From: an uncultured Coriobacteriaceae bacterium
GTDB taxonomy: Bacteria; Actinomycetota; Coriobacteriia; Coriobacteriales; Atopobiaceae
NCBI GenBank assembly: GCA_902786015.1
Contig: CADAAU010000010.1
Location: forward strand, 1-64,000
Direction of reading: 5' to 3'
DNA length: 64,000 nt
Each line of letters starts with the position of its first letter. Position 1 is the first letter of the stretch. Below are positions 8,012 to 16,981 of the stretch, piece by piece. The notes beneath the pieces are model-generated. The model made no database searches. It was given only the letters and a program-made list of their open reading frames with translations, and was not told the DNA's origin. Made by a program: the position numbers and the translations under genes.

Positions 8012-9646
8012 TTAAAGAGGTACGCCGCCAATTGCCGCATAATAAAGCTGCATCAAATTGAGGCAGCTCAAGCCACAGATTGCCACGAGCAGCACGGGGA
8101 TCGCTTGCGCATCAAACCGCAGGGTTTTGCCACGAAGCGCAAAGAGCACACACGGCAAAAACGGTAGAAAATAGCGACCCTGAACTCCTTCGATGACCTT
8201 ATCAGTCACAAACGACCAAGCAAAGAGCAGCGAGAGCACGGCAAGGGCAAACCCACCGATGCCAACCAGCGCCATTCCAACGCGGTATCGCAATCGAAGA
8301 ATCTGGCCATCATCCGTTGACTGCATGGCACTCACTGCCAACACCATTACCCATATGCACACCTGCCACCACGGCATCTCGATACCCGCCTCAAACCATC
8401 CCGGCATTCCACCCAACATGCTCGTGAGGTAAAAGTCACCACGAAGATATATCGTGCGCAGGTACTTTTGGATCATGCCGCCAGGATCTGCAATCGCATC
8501 AGAGAGCGTAAAGTAATACCCAGCACCCCTACGCGTCTGTCCAGTCTGTGACGACGGGTTGATTCCGGACATTGAGACGATCTTTGCAAATCGAGATGCA
8601 AAAACCGCGACGATTGGCAGACACAACATACAGAACTTCCATATAACGGCCTGTTTGCGCGAGGAAAACCGGGCGTTCGGCACAAACAGGCAGAGAAGCG
8701 CCATTAGCGTATAGATGAGCTTGCCAGGCGCTACGAGCATGGCCACCACGACACTCGCAATCATCAAACGAGGCGCAATCGTCTCCGCACCATGCATCAT
8801 ACGTAATAACAGGGAAATCAAAAGAAAGGAAAAGCCGATGACCCCCGCATCGTACGAATAGGAGGCCAACAAAAAAAGCGTCATGGGCAGCATGGATACC
8901 GCTATAAAGACAGACTTGCCTATAGGCGTCAGGCGAACTGCGAGAATAATAAGCGCTGCACAAAATGCGAAATTGAACAATCTTCCCAAATAGAACACCG
9001 CGATACCGCTCAGACCCAGTAATCGGCCGAGGAATATTCCGAGTCCAGAGGCAATCTTTGTTTGGGGAGTATCCATACCTATGTCTAACACCTGGAAATC
9101 CCCATAGCGAGTCGCTTCGTCTTCGCTCGGCTGAATGGTCACCGTACCGTCATGGGTCGCAAAGAGGGACCAGCCGTCCACCTTTCCCCAATAATCGTTA
9201 AAATACGATCTGTTATATAAATCGGGCGTCTCGATAAAGGCACGATCTTCCTCGCGCATATCGGTCGTTCCCATTCCCGGCACAAGCAGGTTTGCGTACG
9301 AATACGATTTTAGATAATGATAGTCCTCGTCCGGCACGGTTCGCGGTGGTGAAAAGAACAAGACAACAAGCCCCAGCACCACAAACAAAACGGGATAGAC
9401 GCGGTGTGCAAACAGATGGGAGTCGTCATTCTTGCCAAAAAGCGCACGAATCACTACGATTCCTACCACCAAGACGCATCCCAGGGCGCACATCAACAAG
9501 ACCCTTACAGCGGGTCGCTCGCTATAAAGATACAGGCCTTCAAGCAGCAGAGCACAGACAGTTGCAACAGCAACCGGCACCAATGGACCGTCGAACGCTA
9601 GAGTACGGCGCTCCCCAACATCTTTGGAATAATGCCTGGCTCCCAT
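8012..9646 (-). CDS. DUF2142 multi-spanning membrane protein
   Basis: A 544-residue membrane protein with about 12 hydrophobic helices. After the first helices a periplasmic-type motif PPRTVPDEDYHY occurs near residues 99-110, and a GRYFLPFLP motif lies near the last helices. Both are characteristic of DUF2142, a group with the general architecture of GT-C glycosyltransferases that use lipid-linked sugars outside the membrane. The acidic PDED pair would be the candidate catalytic site; this is inference. It follows the broken rfbB by 9 nt on the same strand, so it is probably the last gene of the rfb transcript. Function is not experimentally defined for the family. Confidence 0.75.
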   Translation of the reverse strand: MGARHYSKDVGERRTLAFDGPLVPVAVATVCALLLEGLYLYSERPAVRVLLMCALGCVLVVGIVVIRALFGKNDDSHLFAHRVYPVLFVVLGLVVLFFSPPRTVPDEDYHYLKSYSYANLLVPGMGTTDMREEDRAFIETPDLYNRSYFNDYWGKVDGWSLFATHDGTVTIQPSEDEATRYGDFQVLDIGMDTPQTKIASGLGIFLGRLLGLSGIAVFYLGRLFNFAFCAALIILAVRLTPIGKSVFIAVSMLPMTLFLLASYSYDAGVIGFSFLLISLLLRMMHGAETIAPRLMIASVVVAMLVAPGKLIYTLMALLCLFVPNARFSSRKQAVIWKFCMLCLPIVAVFASRFAKIVSMSGINPSSQTGQTRRGAGYYFTLSDAIADPGGMIQKYLRTIYLRGDFYLTSMLGGMPGWFEAGIEMPWWQVCIWVMVLAVSAMQSTDDGQILRLRYRVGMALVGIGGFALAVLSLLFAWSFVTDKVIEGVQGRYFLPFLPCVLFALRGKTLRFDAQAIPVLLVAICGLSCLNLMQLYYAAIGGVPL

Positions 9647-9655
9647 GCTTGACTT

Positions 9656-10706
9656 CTATCGTCCCGAATACATCTTCTCATAGTACTCCTGGTACGCACC
9701 ACTCGTCACGCGTTCGACCCACTCGGGGTTGTCGAGGTACCAACGGATAGTCTTGACGATGCCCTCCTCGTAGGGGGTCTCGGGATACCAACCCAGCTCG
9801 GCCTTTATCTTGTCGGGTGCCATGCCGTAGCGGCGGTCGTGGCCCGCACGATCCTGCACGTAGGTGATAAGGTCCTCGTTTACAGATGTTGGCGCGCTCG
9901 TTGTGGCCGCCCACGTTGTACACCTCGCCAAGCCTGCCCTCGCGCGCAACCATGTCGATAGCCTTGCAGTGGTCGTCCACATAGAGCCAGTCACGTACGT
10001 TGAGGCCGTCACCGTAGACGGGCAGCGCCTTGTGGTGCAGGGCGTTGTTGATCATAAGGGGGATGAGCTTCTCGGGGAACTGGTATGGCCCGTAGTTGTT
10101 TGAGCAGCGCGTAATGACGGCAGGGAAACCGTAGGTGTCGTGATAGGCCTTCACGAACAGGTCGGCCGACGTCTTCGAGGCGCTGTAGGGGCTGTGGGGC
10201 GAGAGTGGCGTGTCCTCGCGGAAGTAGTCGGTGTGCTCGGGATCAGCCGGGCTGCCATCCTCGTTGAGTGCCTCTGGGATTGCGAGCGTGCCGTATACCT
10301 CGTCGGTTCCCACTTGCAAGTAGCGATGTGCACCGAAGCCACCCTTGCCGTCATCCCAAGCGGCGCGGCAGCAGTTGAGCATGTTGACCGTACCCATGAC
10401 GTTGGTGTCGGCAAAGACACCGGGATTCTTGATGGAGCGGTCCACATGGCTTTCGGCTGCGAAGTTGATGACGTAGTCTGGATCGTGCTCGGCAAGCACC
10501 TTGGCAACGGCATCGGCATCACGGATGTCGGCGTGAACAAAGGTATAACGCGGGTCATTCTCGACGTCACGTAGGTTCTCCAAATTGCCGGCGTAAGTGA
10601 GGGCGTCAAGGTTGACGATGCGCACGTCCTCGTGCTTGCGCAGCATGTAGAGAACGAAGTTCGAGCCAATGAACCCAGCGCCGCCGGTTACAAGATATGT
10701 TGCCAT
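9656..10706 (-). pseudogene. rfbB: dTDP-glucose 4,6-dehydratase, frameshifted by an internal deletion
   Basis: Normally converts dTDP-glucose to dTDP-4-keto-6-deoxyglucose in dTDP-rhamnose synthesis. The first frame (from ATG 10706, AGGAG 5 nt upstream) contains TGGAGFIGSN, the catalytic YSASK and YNVGGHNERANI. It then leaves frame near 9884-9888. The rest continues in a second frame from VNEDLITYVQDRAGHDRRYG through the usual C terminus to the stop at 9656. About a dozen residues normally found between NERTNI and the LITYV motif are missing, so this is a short out-of-frame deletion of about 41 nt rather than one dropped base. Without correction the protein would end in unrelated residues. 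An assembly error is not excluded. Confidence 0.85.
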
Positions 10707-10859
10707 AACCACTCCTAGCTTGCTTGCGTTTTGCCTTCACAAGTCTATACGAACGTCCGACGACTCCAAGCGCGGACGTCCAACATTGACATAATCGACG
10801 CTTCGCGCCGGCGCATGCGGCTTCTTGTCGCACGAAGACGATGGCGTAACTCAACTAAT

Positions 10860-11708
10860 TCACTTGTCACAGAGATACTCTTCCAGCGCCTCTCGCCAAG
10901 GACGCATCTCGTTGCCGATGGTGGCCTTGAGCTTGGCATTCTCCAGCGAGCTAAAAGCCGGTCGATCCGCGCTCTGGGGGTTCATGCGCTTCCAGTCGGC
11001 CGAGCTACACCGCCTTACATGGCAATCGATTCCCGAGATCTTGTAGATGGCCTCGGTAAAGTCTGCCCACGAGCAGGTACCCTCGTTGGTGCAATGCCAC
11101 ACGCCGTAGTCGGTCGTAGCCGCGATTCTCACGATTTCGTGCGCCAAGTCTGCCGCCGACGTGGGATTTCCAAGCTGGTCATCGACGACGGTCACCTCGT
11201 CGTGTGTCTGGGCGACGGAAAGCATCGTACGCACGAAGTTCTTGCCATCGCCGTACAGCCAGGCGGTACGTACCACGTGAGTGCGAGGATTCGCGGAGAG
11301 CGCGAGCCCCTCCCCTGCCAGCTTGCTGCGGCCATACGCCGAGATGGGCGCCGGAACGTCCGACTCGACGCGAGCGCCAGGTTCTGTTCCCGGAAAAACG
11401 TAGTCGGTGGACACATGCACGAGCGTCGCACCACAGGAGGCACAGGCGCGCGCAAGATTCATGGGGCCCAGAGCATTTGCCGCAAAAGCGGCAGCAAAGT
11501 CCGCCTCGCACCCATCTACGTTTGTGAACGCCGCGCAGTTGATAACCAGATCATATGGGCAGTGCGCCAAGAACCACGCTTCGACGTCGGTCGCCTTCGA
11601 GATGTCCAAATCGGGGAGATCGACCCAATCGACCTGCGTCTCTGCGGGAATCTGGTCTCGCAGCGCTTTTCCCAATTGCCCGTTCGCCCCAGTAATCAAT
11701 GCGCGCAT
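10860..11708 (-). CDS. rfbD: dTDP-4-dehydrorhamnose reductase
   Basis: A 282-residue extended SDR performing the last step of dTDP-L-rhamnose synthesis. Visible are the N-terminal ITGANGQLGKAL nucleotide loop, INCAAFTNVDGCE, VSTDYVFPG and the catalytic SAYGRSKLAGE, then VVRTAWLYG. Length is standard. ATG 11708 is preceded by GGAGAGG; an upstream reading adds residues without family similarity. It lies 153 nt upstream of the broken rfbB. The ccdA-tlpA pair separates it from rfbA, an unusual arrangement for these pathway genes. rfbC, the epimerase, is not in the window. Confidence 0.92.
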   Translation of the reverse strand: MRALITGANGQLGKALRDQIPAETQVDWVDLPDLDISKATDVEAWFLAHCPYDLVINCAAFTNVDGCEADFAAAFAANALGPMNLARACASCGATLVHVSTDYVFPGTEPGARVESDVPAPISAYGRSKLAGEGLALSANPRTHVVRTAWLYGDGKNFVRTMLSVAQTHDEVTVVDDQLGNPTSAADLAHEIVRIAATTDYGVWHCTNEGTCSWADFTEAIYKISGIDCHVRRCSSADWKRMNPQSADRPAFSSLENAKLKATIGNEMRPWREALEEYLCDK

Positions 11709-11832
11709 TGTGTGCCTCTCCACGTCCTTGTCCTCAACAGTCTTTATGGTAGCACGTAGCGGCACAGTAGAGGGCGCGCACCTGCCGCTAGCGCACGTGC
11801 GAGTTCATCGCGCGTTACTATTCACTCCCGAA

Positions 11833-11854
11833 GGCAAACGATGGGGATACTCCC
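11833..11854. repeat. Family C repeat, half copy
   Basis: The sequence ggcaaacgatggggatactc matches one arm of the full palindrome at 35798-35859 with one difference. The preceding bases (ttcactccc) are also shared with that locus, so the element is longer than the arm itself. It lies between ccdA and rfbD. Confidence 0.55.
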
Positions 11855-11874
11855 GCCACCTGCCGCGGATGCGG

Positions 11875-12561
11875 CTATGTAAGCGAATTGAGAAGTGTTC
11901 CCATGAGGCCGCTTGCCATCAGCACGCCCACGGCAACCAGCATCCATCCACTCACCTGTTCCACCAACCGATAGTGGCTCTTTACCCAGCCGATCGCACC
12001 CTCAAGCTGATCGACAAGCAGGGCAGATGCCACAAAGGGAATGCCAAGGCCAGCCGAATAGCAAATAAGGAGCAATACTCCCCTCACAGCATTCGCCGAA
12101 GTCGCCGCAAGACTCAAGGCAGAAGCCAAGAACGTGCCGACGCAGGGCGTCCAACCAACGGCAAACACCACACCAAAGACAAAAGCCTTCGCGGGCGTGC
12201 GCGGCATCACGCGCGCTCGTGCGGCCAATTTTCTGCGCGATACCGCCGGCAGCCTCAAGATTCCCACATAGCCGAGTCCCAGCGCGATCACAAACAACCC
12301 GCAAACGATGTCGAGCACGCGCTTATACCCAAGAAGCACCGCACCCAACGTGCCGGCACCCGCGCCCAGCAGGGTAAACAGCATACCAAAGCCCAAAACG
12401 AAGCAGAGGGCGCACGCAAGGGTATGGGCCAAACCCTCACCCGCATCCTTGGCAGAACCGCCAGCAAAGTAGGCCAAATACAGAGGAATCATAGGAAGCA
12501 GACAGGGAGAAACGAACGTCACGACTCCCTCTAGGAACGTAACTAGGTATTCCATGCTCAT
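11875..12561 (-). CDS. ccdA: CcdA-like thiol-redox membrane transporter
   Basis: A 228-residue protein with about six transmembrane helices, the size of the CcdA family. Two conserved cysteines occur in helix contexts FVSPCLLPMIPLY (near residue 19) and VGWTPCVGTFLAS (near residue 137), the pair that passes reducing power from cytosolic thioredoxin across the membrane. Its start overlaps the tlpA-like stop by 4 nt (ATGA), so the two are cotranslated. The partner is a membrane-anchored extracytoplasmic thioredoxin, and the pair probably keeps an external protein thiol reduced. No cytochrome c biogenesis genes lie nearby. Confidence 0.88.
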   Translation of the reverse strand: MSMEYLVTFLEGVVTFVSPCLLPMIPLYLAYFAGGSAKDAGEGLAHTLACALCFVLGFGMLFTLLGAGAGTLGAVLLGYKRVLDIVCGLFVIALGLGYVGILRLPAVSRRKLAARARVMPRTPAKAFVFGVVFAVGWTPCVGTFLASALSLAATSANAVRGVLLLICYSAGLGIPFVASALLVDQLEGAIGWVKSHYRLVEQVSGWMLVAVGVLMASGLMGTLLNSLT

Positions 12562-13151
12562 ACCATCACGCTGAGCACATCTTGCAGGAGCTCGGCATTC
12601 ACGACACCCGTCCTGATACCCAGAATTTCGCCCTCGCTGGAGACAAACACACTGGTGGGCAGTGAGCGAGCTCCAAACGCCCTCGCCGCGGCCAGGTCCT
12701 CATCGAAGTAGACAGGCAGACCCTCGAACCCGTTTTCGGCCAACCACTCCGTGGCGCCCTCCTTCGTCTCGCGCTTTCCGTCAGTCACATCGATAAACGC
12801 AAACGAAACCTTGTCGCCCTCTCTTGCCATGGCCTCAGCGAAGTCAGGCATCTCTTGCACGCAGTAAGGACACCATGTTGCCCAAAGGTTCACGACGAGC
12901 GGTCGGCCATTCGCAATTTGGCTGAGGGTGATGGGGTCGCCTGACTCTGTGTATACCGTAGCATCAAAATCCGCGAGGAGGAGCGGCTTTTGCTCCTCCT
13001 CCGAGACCTCAGCGCTAGATTTGGGCTGCTCGATTGTCGTCTCGCTCGGGTCAACCTTCGTCCTGAGCACAGAGTATCCCGCGAATCCCGCAATCAAAAC
13101 CGCAAGGAGCGCAACTGCGGCTACGATGGAACCGCGCTTACCACGACTCAT
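12558..13151 (-). CDS. Membrane-anchored TlpA/ResA-like thioredoxin
   Basis: A 197-residue protein with an N-terminal membrane anchor (about residues 8-28), a charged linker rich in Ser and Glu, and a thioredoxin-fold domain with active site LWATWCPYC near residue 90 and the cis-Pro region SLPTSVF near residue 167. It should act outside the membrane as a disulfide reductase, receiving electrons from the adjacent CcdA. It lies 23 nt downstream of rfbA on the same strand and overlaps ccdA by 4 nt. Its physiological target is unknown. Confidence 0.88.
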   Translation of the reverse strand: MSRGKRGSIVAAVALLAVLIAGFAGYSVLRTKVDPSETTIEQPKSSAEVSEEEQKPLLLADFDATVYTESGDPITLSQIANGRPLVVNLWATWCPYCVQEMPDFAEAMAREGDKVSFAFIDVTDGKRETKEGATEWLAENGFEGLPVYFDEDLAAARAFGARSLPTSVFVSSEGEILGIRTGVVNAELLQDVLSVMV

Positions 13152-13174
13152 AGCAACCCCCTTGGATCAACTAC

Positions 13175-14062
13175 TTAGCTAGGAACAATATGTCCTTCTG
13201 CCACATGACGCAGGTGCGCGCCATAATCGCTCTTGCCGTAGCGATCCGCGCATTCGGCAAGCGTTTCTCTGCTGATCCATCCGTTTTCGTAAGCAATCTC
13301 CTCGGGTACGCTCACGAGCATGTCCTGTGCTCGTTCGATGGTGCGCACGAACTGAGACGCCTCATACAGGCTTTCCATCGTACCGGTATCGAGCCATGCA
13401 AAACCGCGACCGAGCGTAATGACCTCGAGCTCTCCGCGATCCAGATAGCGCTTGTTGAGGTCCGTGATCTCGTACTCGCCACGCGCCGAGGGCACTACCT
13501 GTGCTGCTTCGGACACCACGTTCGCGGGATAGAAGTAAAGGCCCGTTACTGCATAATTGGATTTTGGTTGAGCGGGCTTCTCTTCGATGGAGATGGCATT
13601 GAAGTTCGCGTCGAACTCCACCACGCCAAACCGCTCGGGATCTTCCACGTGGTAACCAAACACCGTGGCCCGGCCATTCTCGGCGGCGTCGACGGCCGCG
13701 TGCAGGCGTTTGGAAAGACCGCTGCCGTAAAAGATATTGTCACCCAGCACCATGGCGCAGGGATCGTTGCCCACGAACTCCCTTCCCCAATAGAACGCCC
13801 GGGCCAGTCCGTCGGGTTCGGGCTGCTCAGCATACGAAATGCTCACGCCAAAGTCCGAACCGTCACCAAGAAGCCTCTTGAAGTTAGGCAGATCGGTAGG
13901 CGTGCTAATAAGAAGAATGTCGCGTATACCCGCCAGCATGAGCGTGGAGAGCGGATAATACACCATTGGCTTGTCGTAAACCGGCAGGAGCTGCTTACTG
14001 GTAACGGTGGTCAGGGGATACAGACGCGTACCCGAACCCCCCGCCAAGATAATGCCTTTCAT
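13175..14062 (-). CDS. rfbA: Glucose-1-phosphate thymidylyltransferase
   Basis: A 295-residue enzyme making dTDP-glucose from glucose-1-phosphate and dTTP, the first step of dTDP-rhamnose synthesis. The N terminus shows the pyrophosphorylase signature [16 protein letters not shown], followed by [27 protein letters not shown] and [11 protein letters not shown] 14062 is preceded by AGGAGG seven bases upstream, so the longer frame upstream is not used. It lies 11 nt after the NifU-type gene, implying cotranscription. It needs RfbB, which is broken here, so the pathway may be incomplete or served by copies elsewhere. Confidence 0.95.
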   Translation of the reverse strand: MKGIILAGGSGTRLYPLTTVTSKQLLPVYDKPMVYYPLSTLMLAGIRDILLISTPTDLPNFKRLLGDGSDFGVSISYAEQPEPDGLARAFYWGREFVGNDPCAMVLGDNIFYGSGLSKRLHAAVDAAENGRATVFGYHVEDPERFGVVEFDANFNAISIEEKPAQPKSNYAVTGLYFYPANVVSEAAQVVPSARGEYEITDLNKRYLDRGELEVITLGRGFAWLDTGTMESLYEASQFVRTIERAQDMLVSVPEEIAYENGWISRETLAECADRYGKSDYGAHLRHVAEGHIVPS

Positions 14063-14073
14063 ACTAGGGCCTC

Positions 14074-14331
14074 CTAAAACACTGCCGGGGCAACACGCTT
14101 GACACCCGGAACGTGATCGCGCAGAATCCGCTCGATGCCTTCGCTCATGTCGAACGACGAAAGCGGACACCCCGCGCAGGCACCCTGCATTTCGAGCGTG
14201 ACCGTACCCGTCTCGTCATCCACGTCCACCAGCGCGACGTCACCGCCATCGGCCTGGAGGCTCTGGCGAATAACGTTGAGCGTTGCCTCGAGCAACTCGC
14301 GGTTGATCGTCTCGGCGTTGTTTGTATCCAT
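14074..14331 (-). CDS. NifU C-terminal-domain Fe-S scaffold protein
   Basis: An 85-residue protein consisting only of the NifU C-terminal (Nfu) domain. The [14 protein letters not shown] region and the cluster-binding CAGC ([12 protein letters not shown], about residues 50-61) are intact. Such proteins carry Fe-S clusters to apoproteins in the cytosol. ATG 14331 follows AGGAGG by 8 nt, so the longer open frame upstream is not part of the gene. It sits between the U32 peptidase gene and rfbA on the same strand. Confidence 0.9.
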   Translation of the reverse strand: MDTNNAETINRELLEATLNVIRQSLQADGGDVALVDVDDETGTVTLEMQGACAGCPLSSFDMSEGIERILRDHVPGVKRVAPAVF

Positions 14332-14443
14332 GGGAGGTCCCTCCTTGAACTCTTGACATACCAGAACCTTATACCCAGTACCCCACCATTGTATACGCTG
14401 CCTGGCAGACACGCGGAAGAGAATGCGCCCGCATGCAAACGCC

Positions 14444-16906
14444 TTACGCGATGGGCTCCAAAAGATGGCCTGGCGTGGTTCCCGCACGCCGTTCGAGGGA
14501 ACGACGAGCTTCTTGCGCCGCGTTCACAGCCGCCACCAGACGCTCGACAGCCCGTTTGGTTTCGTTTGCCGACATCAGGGTGCAGTCTGCGCCAAACCAC
14601 CGAACGCCCGCTTCGATGAGTTGTGGTATCTCGGGAGCAGCATCAGTCTCTTGAGCTGCGTAGATTCGCGAACGACCGTGAGTGTCGGTACGTACGGGTA
14701 AACGATCGCCTGCGCCGTTTTGCAAGAACAGGCGCCTTTGCCGAAGCGCACACCGTTCGCAATCATCTACACAGCGGTTTGCCACCTGAAGCACGCAGTG
14801 TTCGCTTGTCATGGCACGTACCCGACCGATTGCCATGACGCCCAGCGGAACAGGCGAATCTTTTGCGAGCGTCTGAATCTCGGGAAGCGAGAGCTCGGAC
14901 GAAAGCCATGCCCCACGTGCGCCTGCTCCGACGAGAGCGTGCAGGCAGGCAATGTTATGGACGGGAATGCAGCCGCGCAACTCCGCCAATGCACCACGCT
15001 CGTGCGCGAGCGCCAACTCCGACACGTTGCCAACTGCAACCGGCAAGCCCTCGCGAACCCATGGGTCAAGTCGCTCATGGTCACATTCCCGACAGACCTC
15101 GTCGAGTAGAGGAATGGTTTCCTCGGGCCAACCACCCTCCTGCAGGCTGTCTGCCGTCGCGTAAATTCTGGTAGCGCCTGCCGCACGAGCGACATGCGCC
15201 GACTCTGCATCGGCCACCAATGCGCACACCTCAACGTTGACGTCAGCACCATCCGTAAGTCCCAATTGCTCGCGCAAGACATCACGCGACGGCACCCCAT
15301 CTAGCACTCGATCATACGGTTCAAGCAGAGCCTGCTCCAACGCCTCGCATGCCCGTGATCGAACGCGATGAACCGCCGAGAAGCTCATGCCACACCCCTC
15401 GTCGAGCTCGACCTCAAACGCTGTTGGCTCAAACGTCGTGCCACCCATGCGACCGACATGCGCCACGAGGTCATCCTTGGTCACGGCTCGCGTGCGCGCG
15501 GGCTCCACCACGAATCCCGATGCCCGACCACACGCTGCCCCATCCTCCGTGGAGAGAACCACCTCAAACGGCTCACCAAGGCGAGCGCGAACCCTCACAT
15601 GCACCGGACGCTTACGGGGGATCTCCATCTGAGCGGTACGTGCGCCCTCCTCCATTGCCATCTGGCTCCGGATAACCCTCACGAGCGACCCGCGCTCGAC
15701 GACCCTCGGCGTCCGGCACGCGATGACATCACCAGCCCGCGCGTCATCTGCCGCGTGCGCAGTAATGAACTGGCTGGGATCGGACACGGGACGCAACTCA
15801 AGCAGATCTCCCTTGCCCACGGGCTTGTTGAGCCGAACGTCAACCTCAGCCATCGTCACCGTACGCAGGCGGTCACGTCCGCCACGGCCTCCACCACGTC
15901 TCACCTTCATGCTGCCAAACGAACGCGCGTCAACGACCTCGCCCACAAGCTCTCCCCGATTGTTGGAGCGCTCGTAACTCATGAGCTCGTCGCCCGAGTT
16001 CCCCATGAGGTACGCGTTGGTAAAGTCGCGGTTGAACGCACGCTTAAGACTTGTGCGACGAGCGTCAAGCTCATCGGAAGAGACGTCGCGTCCCAACGCT
16101 AGGTCATCAAGCTGCCGACGATACGTCCCAATAACGGAACAAATATAGTCTGGACCCTTAAGACGTCCTTCCACCTTAAGAGATGCAACGCCCGCCTCCC
16201 GCATCGATTCGAGGTCCTCGAACGCATAGAAGTCTTTGGGGCACAGCGGACGTCCACGCTCGGGATCCGAAATCACAACGCCCTTCTCGTCCACCAGATC
16301 ATAGGGAAGCCGGCACGGCTGTGCGCACGCACCCCGATTTGCGGATCGATTGCCCGCGCAGGAACTCATCTTGCATATGCCCGAATAGCAAAAGCAAATG
16401 GCCCCGTGGCAAAAGCACTCCAGGTCGACGCCCTCCTGCGCGATGCGTGCGATCTCGGGAAGCGACAGCTCTCGCGAAAGCGTAACACGAGTGGCCCCCA
16501 AGCCCTTACACCACGCGGTACCACGCGCATCGTGCACATTTGCCTGAGTCGACACGTGACACTCAATGTGCGGCCACAGCGAATGAACCTCATGAAGAAG
16601 ACCCCAGTCCTGAATGATGAACGCGTCCGCCCCCAAGAGCCATGCCCGGCGAACAAGGCCGAGCACCGTGGGTAACTCGTCATCTCGAATGGCGACGTTT
16701 ACGGTCACATAGACTCGGGCGCCGGCGAGGTGTGCCAGACGACACGCCTCGCCAAATGTCTCTGACGTAAAGCTCTGGGCCCCGCGACGCGCGTTAAACG
16801 TCTTTCCATACCCGCAGTATATGGCATCGGCGCCCGCCGCGAGCGCCGCATTGAACTCTGCGGGGCCGCCAGCTGGCGCCAAAAGCTCCGGGACTCTCCT
16901 CTTCAT
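14444..16906 (-). CDS. U32 peptidase-family protein (RlhA/TrhP group)
   Basis: An 820-residue protein. It has an N-terminal U32 domain starting RVPELLAPAGGPAEFNAAL, the family signature ECFCHGAICFCYSGICKMSS at about residues 162-181 and the cysteine-rich ANRGACAQPCRLPY just after. A long C-terminal part matches the large two-domain collagenase-like members. In well-studied bacteria the large U32 proteins act with Fe-S clusters in tRNA or 23S rRNA hydroxylation rather than proteolysis. Start ATG 16906 follows GGGGAGG. tyrS lies 75 nt upstream and the Nfu scaffold 112 nt downstream, a sensible neighbourhood for an Fe-S-dependent RNA modification protein. The exact substrate is not determined. 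Confidence 0.85.
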   Translation of the reverse strand: MKRRVPELLAPAGGPAEFNAALAAGADAIYCGYGKTFNARRGAQSFTSETFGEACRLAHLAGARVYVTVNVAIRDDELPTVLGLVRRAWLLGADAFIIQDWGLLHEVHSLWPHIECHVSTQANVHDARGTAWCKGLGATRVTLSRELSLPEIARIAQEGVDLECFCHGAICFCYSGICKMSSCAGNRSANRGACAQPCRLPYDLVDEKGVVISDPERGRPLCPKDFYAFEDLESMREAGVASLKVEGRLKGPDYICSVIGTYRRQLDDLALGRDVSSDELDARRTSLKRAFNRDFTNAYLMGNSGDELMSYERSNNRGELVGEVVDARSFGSMKVRRGGGRGGRDRLRTVTMAEVDVRLNKPVGKGDLLELRPVSDPSQFITAHAADDARAGDVIACRTPRVVERGSLVRVIRSQMAMEEGARTAQMEIPRKRPVHVRVRARLGEPFEVVLSTEDGAACGRASGFVVEPARTRAVTKDDLVAHVGRMGGTTFEPTAFEVELDEGCGMSFSAVHRVRSRACEALEQALLEPYDRVLDGVPSRDVLREQLGLTDGADVNVEVCALVADAESAHVARAAGATRIYATADSLQEGGWPEETIPLLDEVCRECDHERLDPWVREGLPVAVGNVSELALAHERGALAELRGCIPVHNIACLHALVGAGARGAWLSSELSLPEIQTLAKDSPVPLGVMAIGRVRAMTSEHCVLQVANRCVDDCERCALRQRRLFLQNGAGDRLPVRTDTHGRSRIYAAQETDAAPEIPQLIEAGVRWFGADCTLMSANETKRAVERLVAAVNAAQEARRSLERRAGTTPGHLLEPIA

Positions 16907-16981
16907 GAGCCTCCCCTTAGGAAATAGCAAGACATGCCGTCTTGCCACAAGACCACACGCCTGGTGCCTTTTCTTGTCTCG

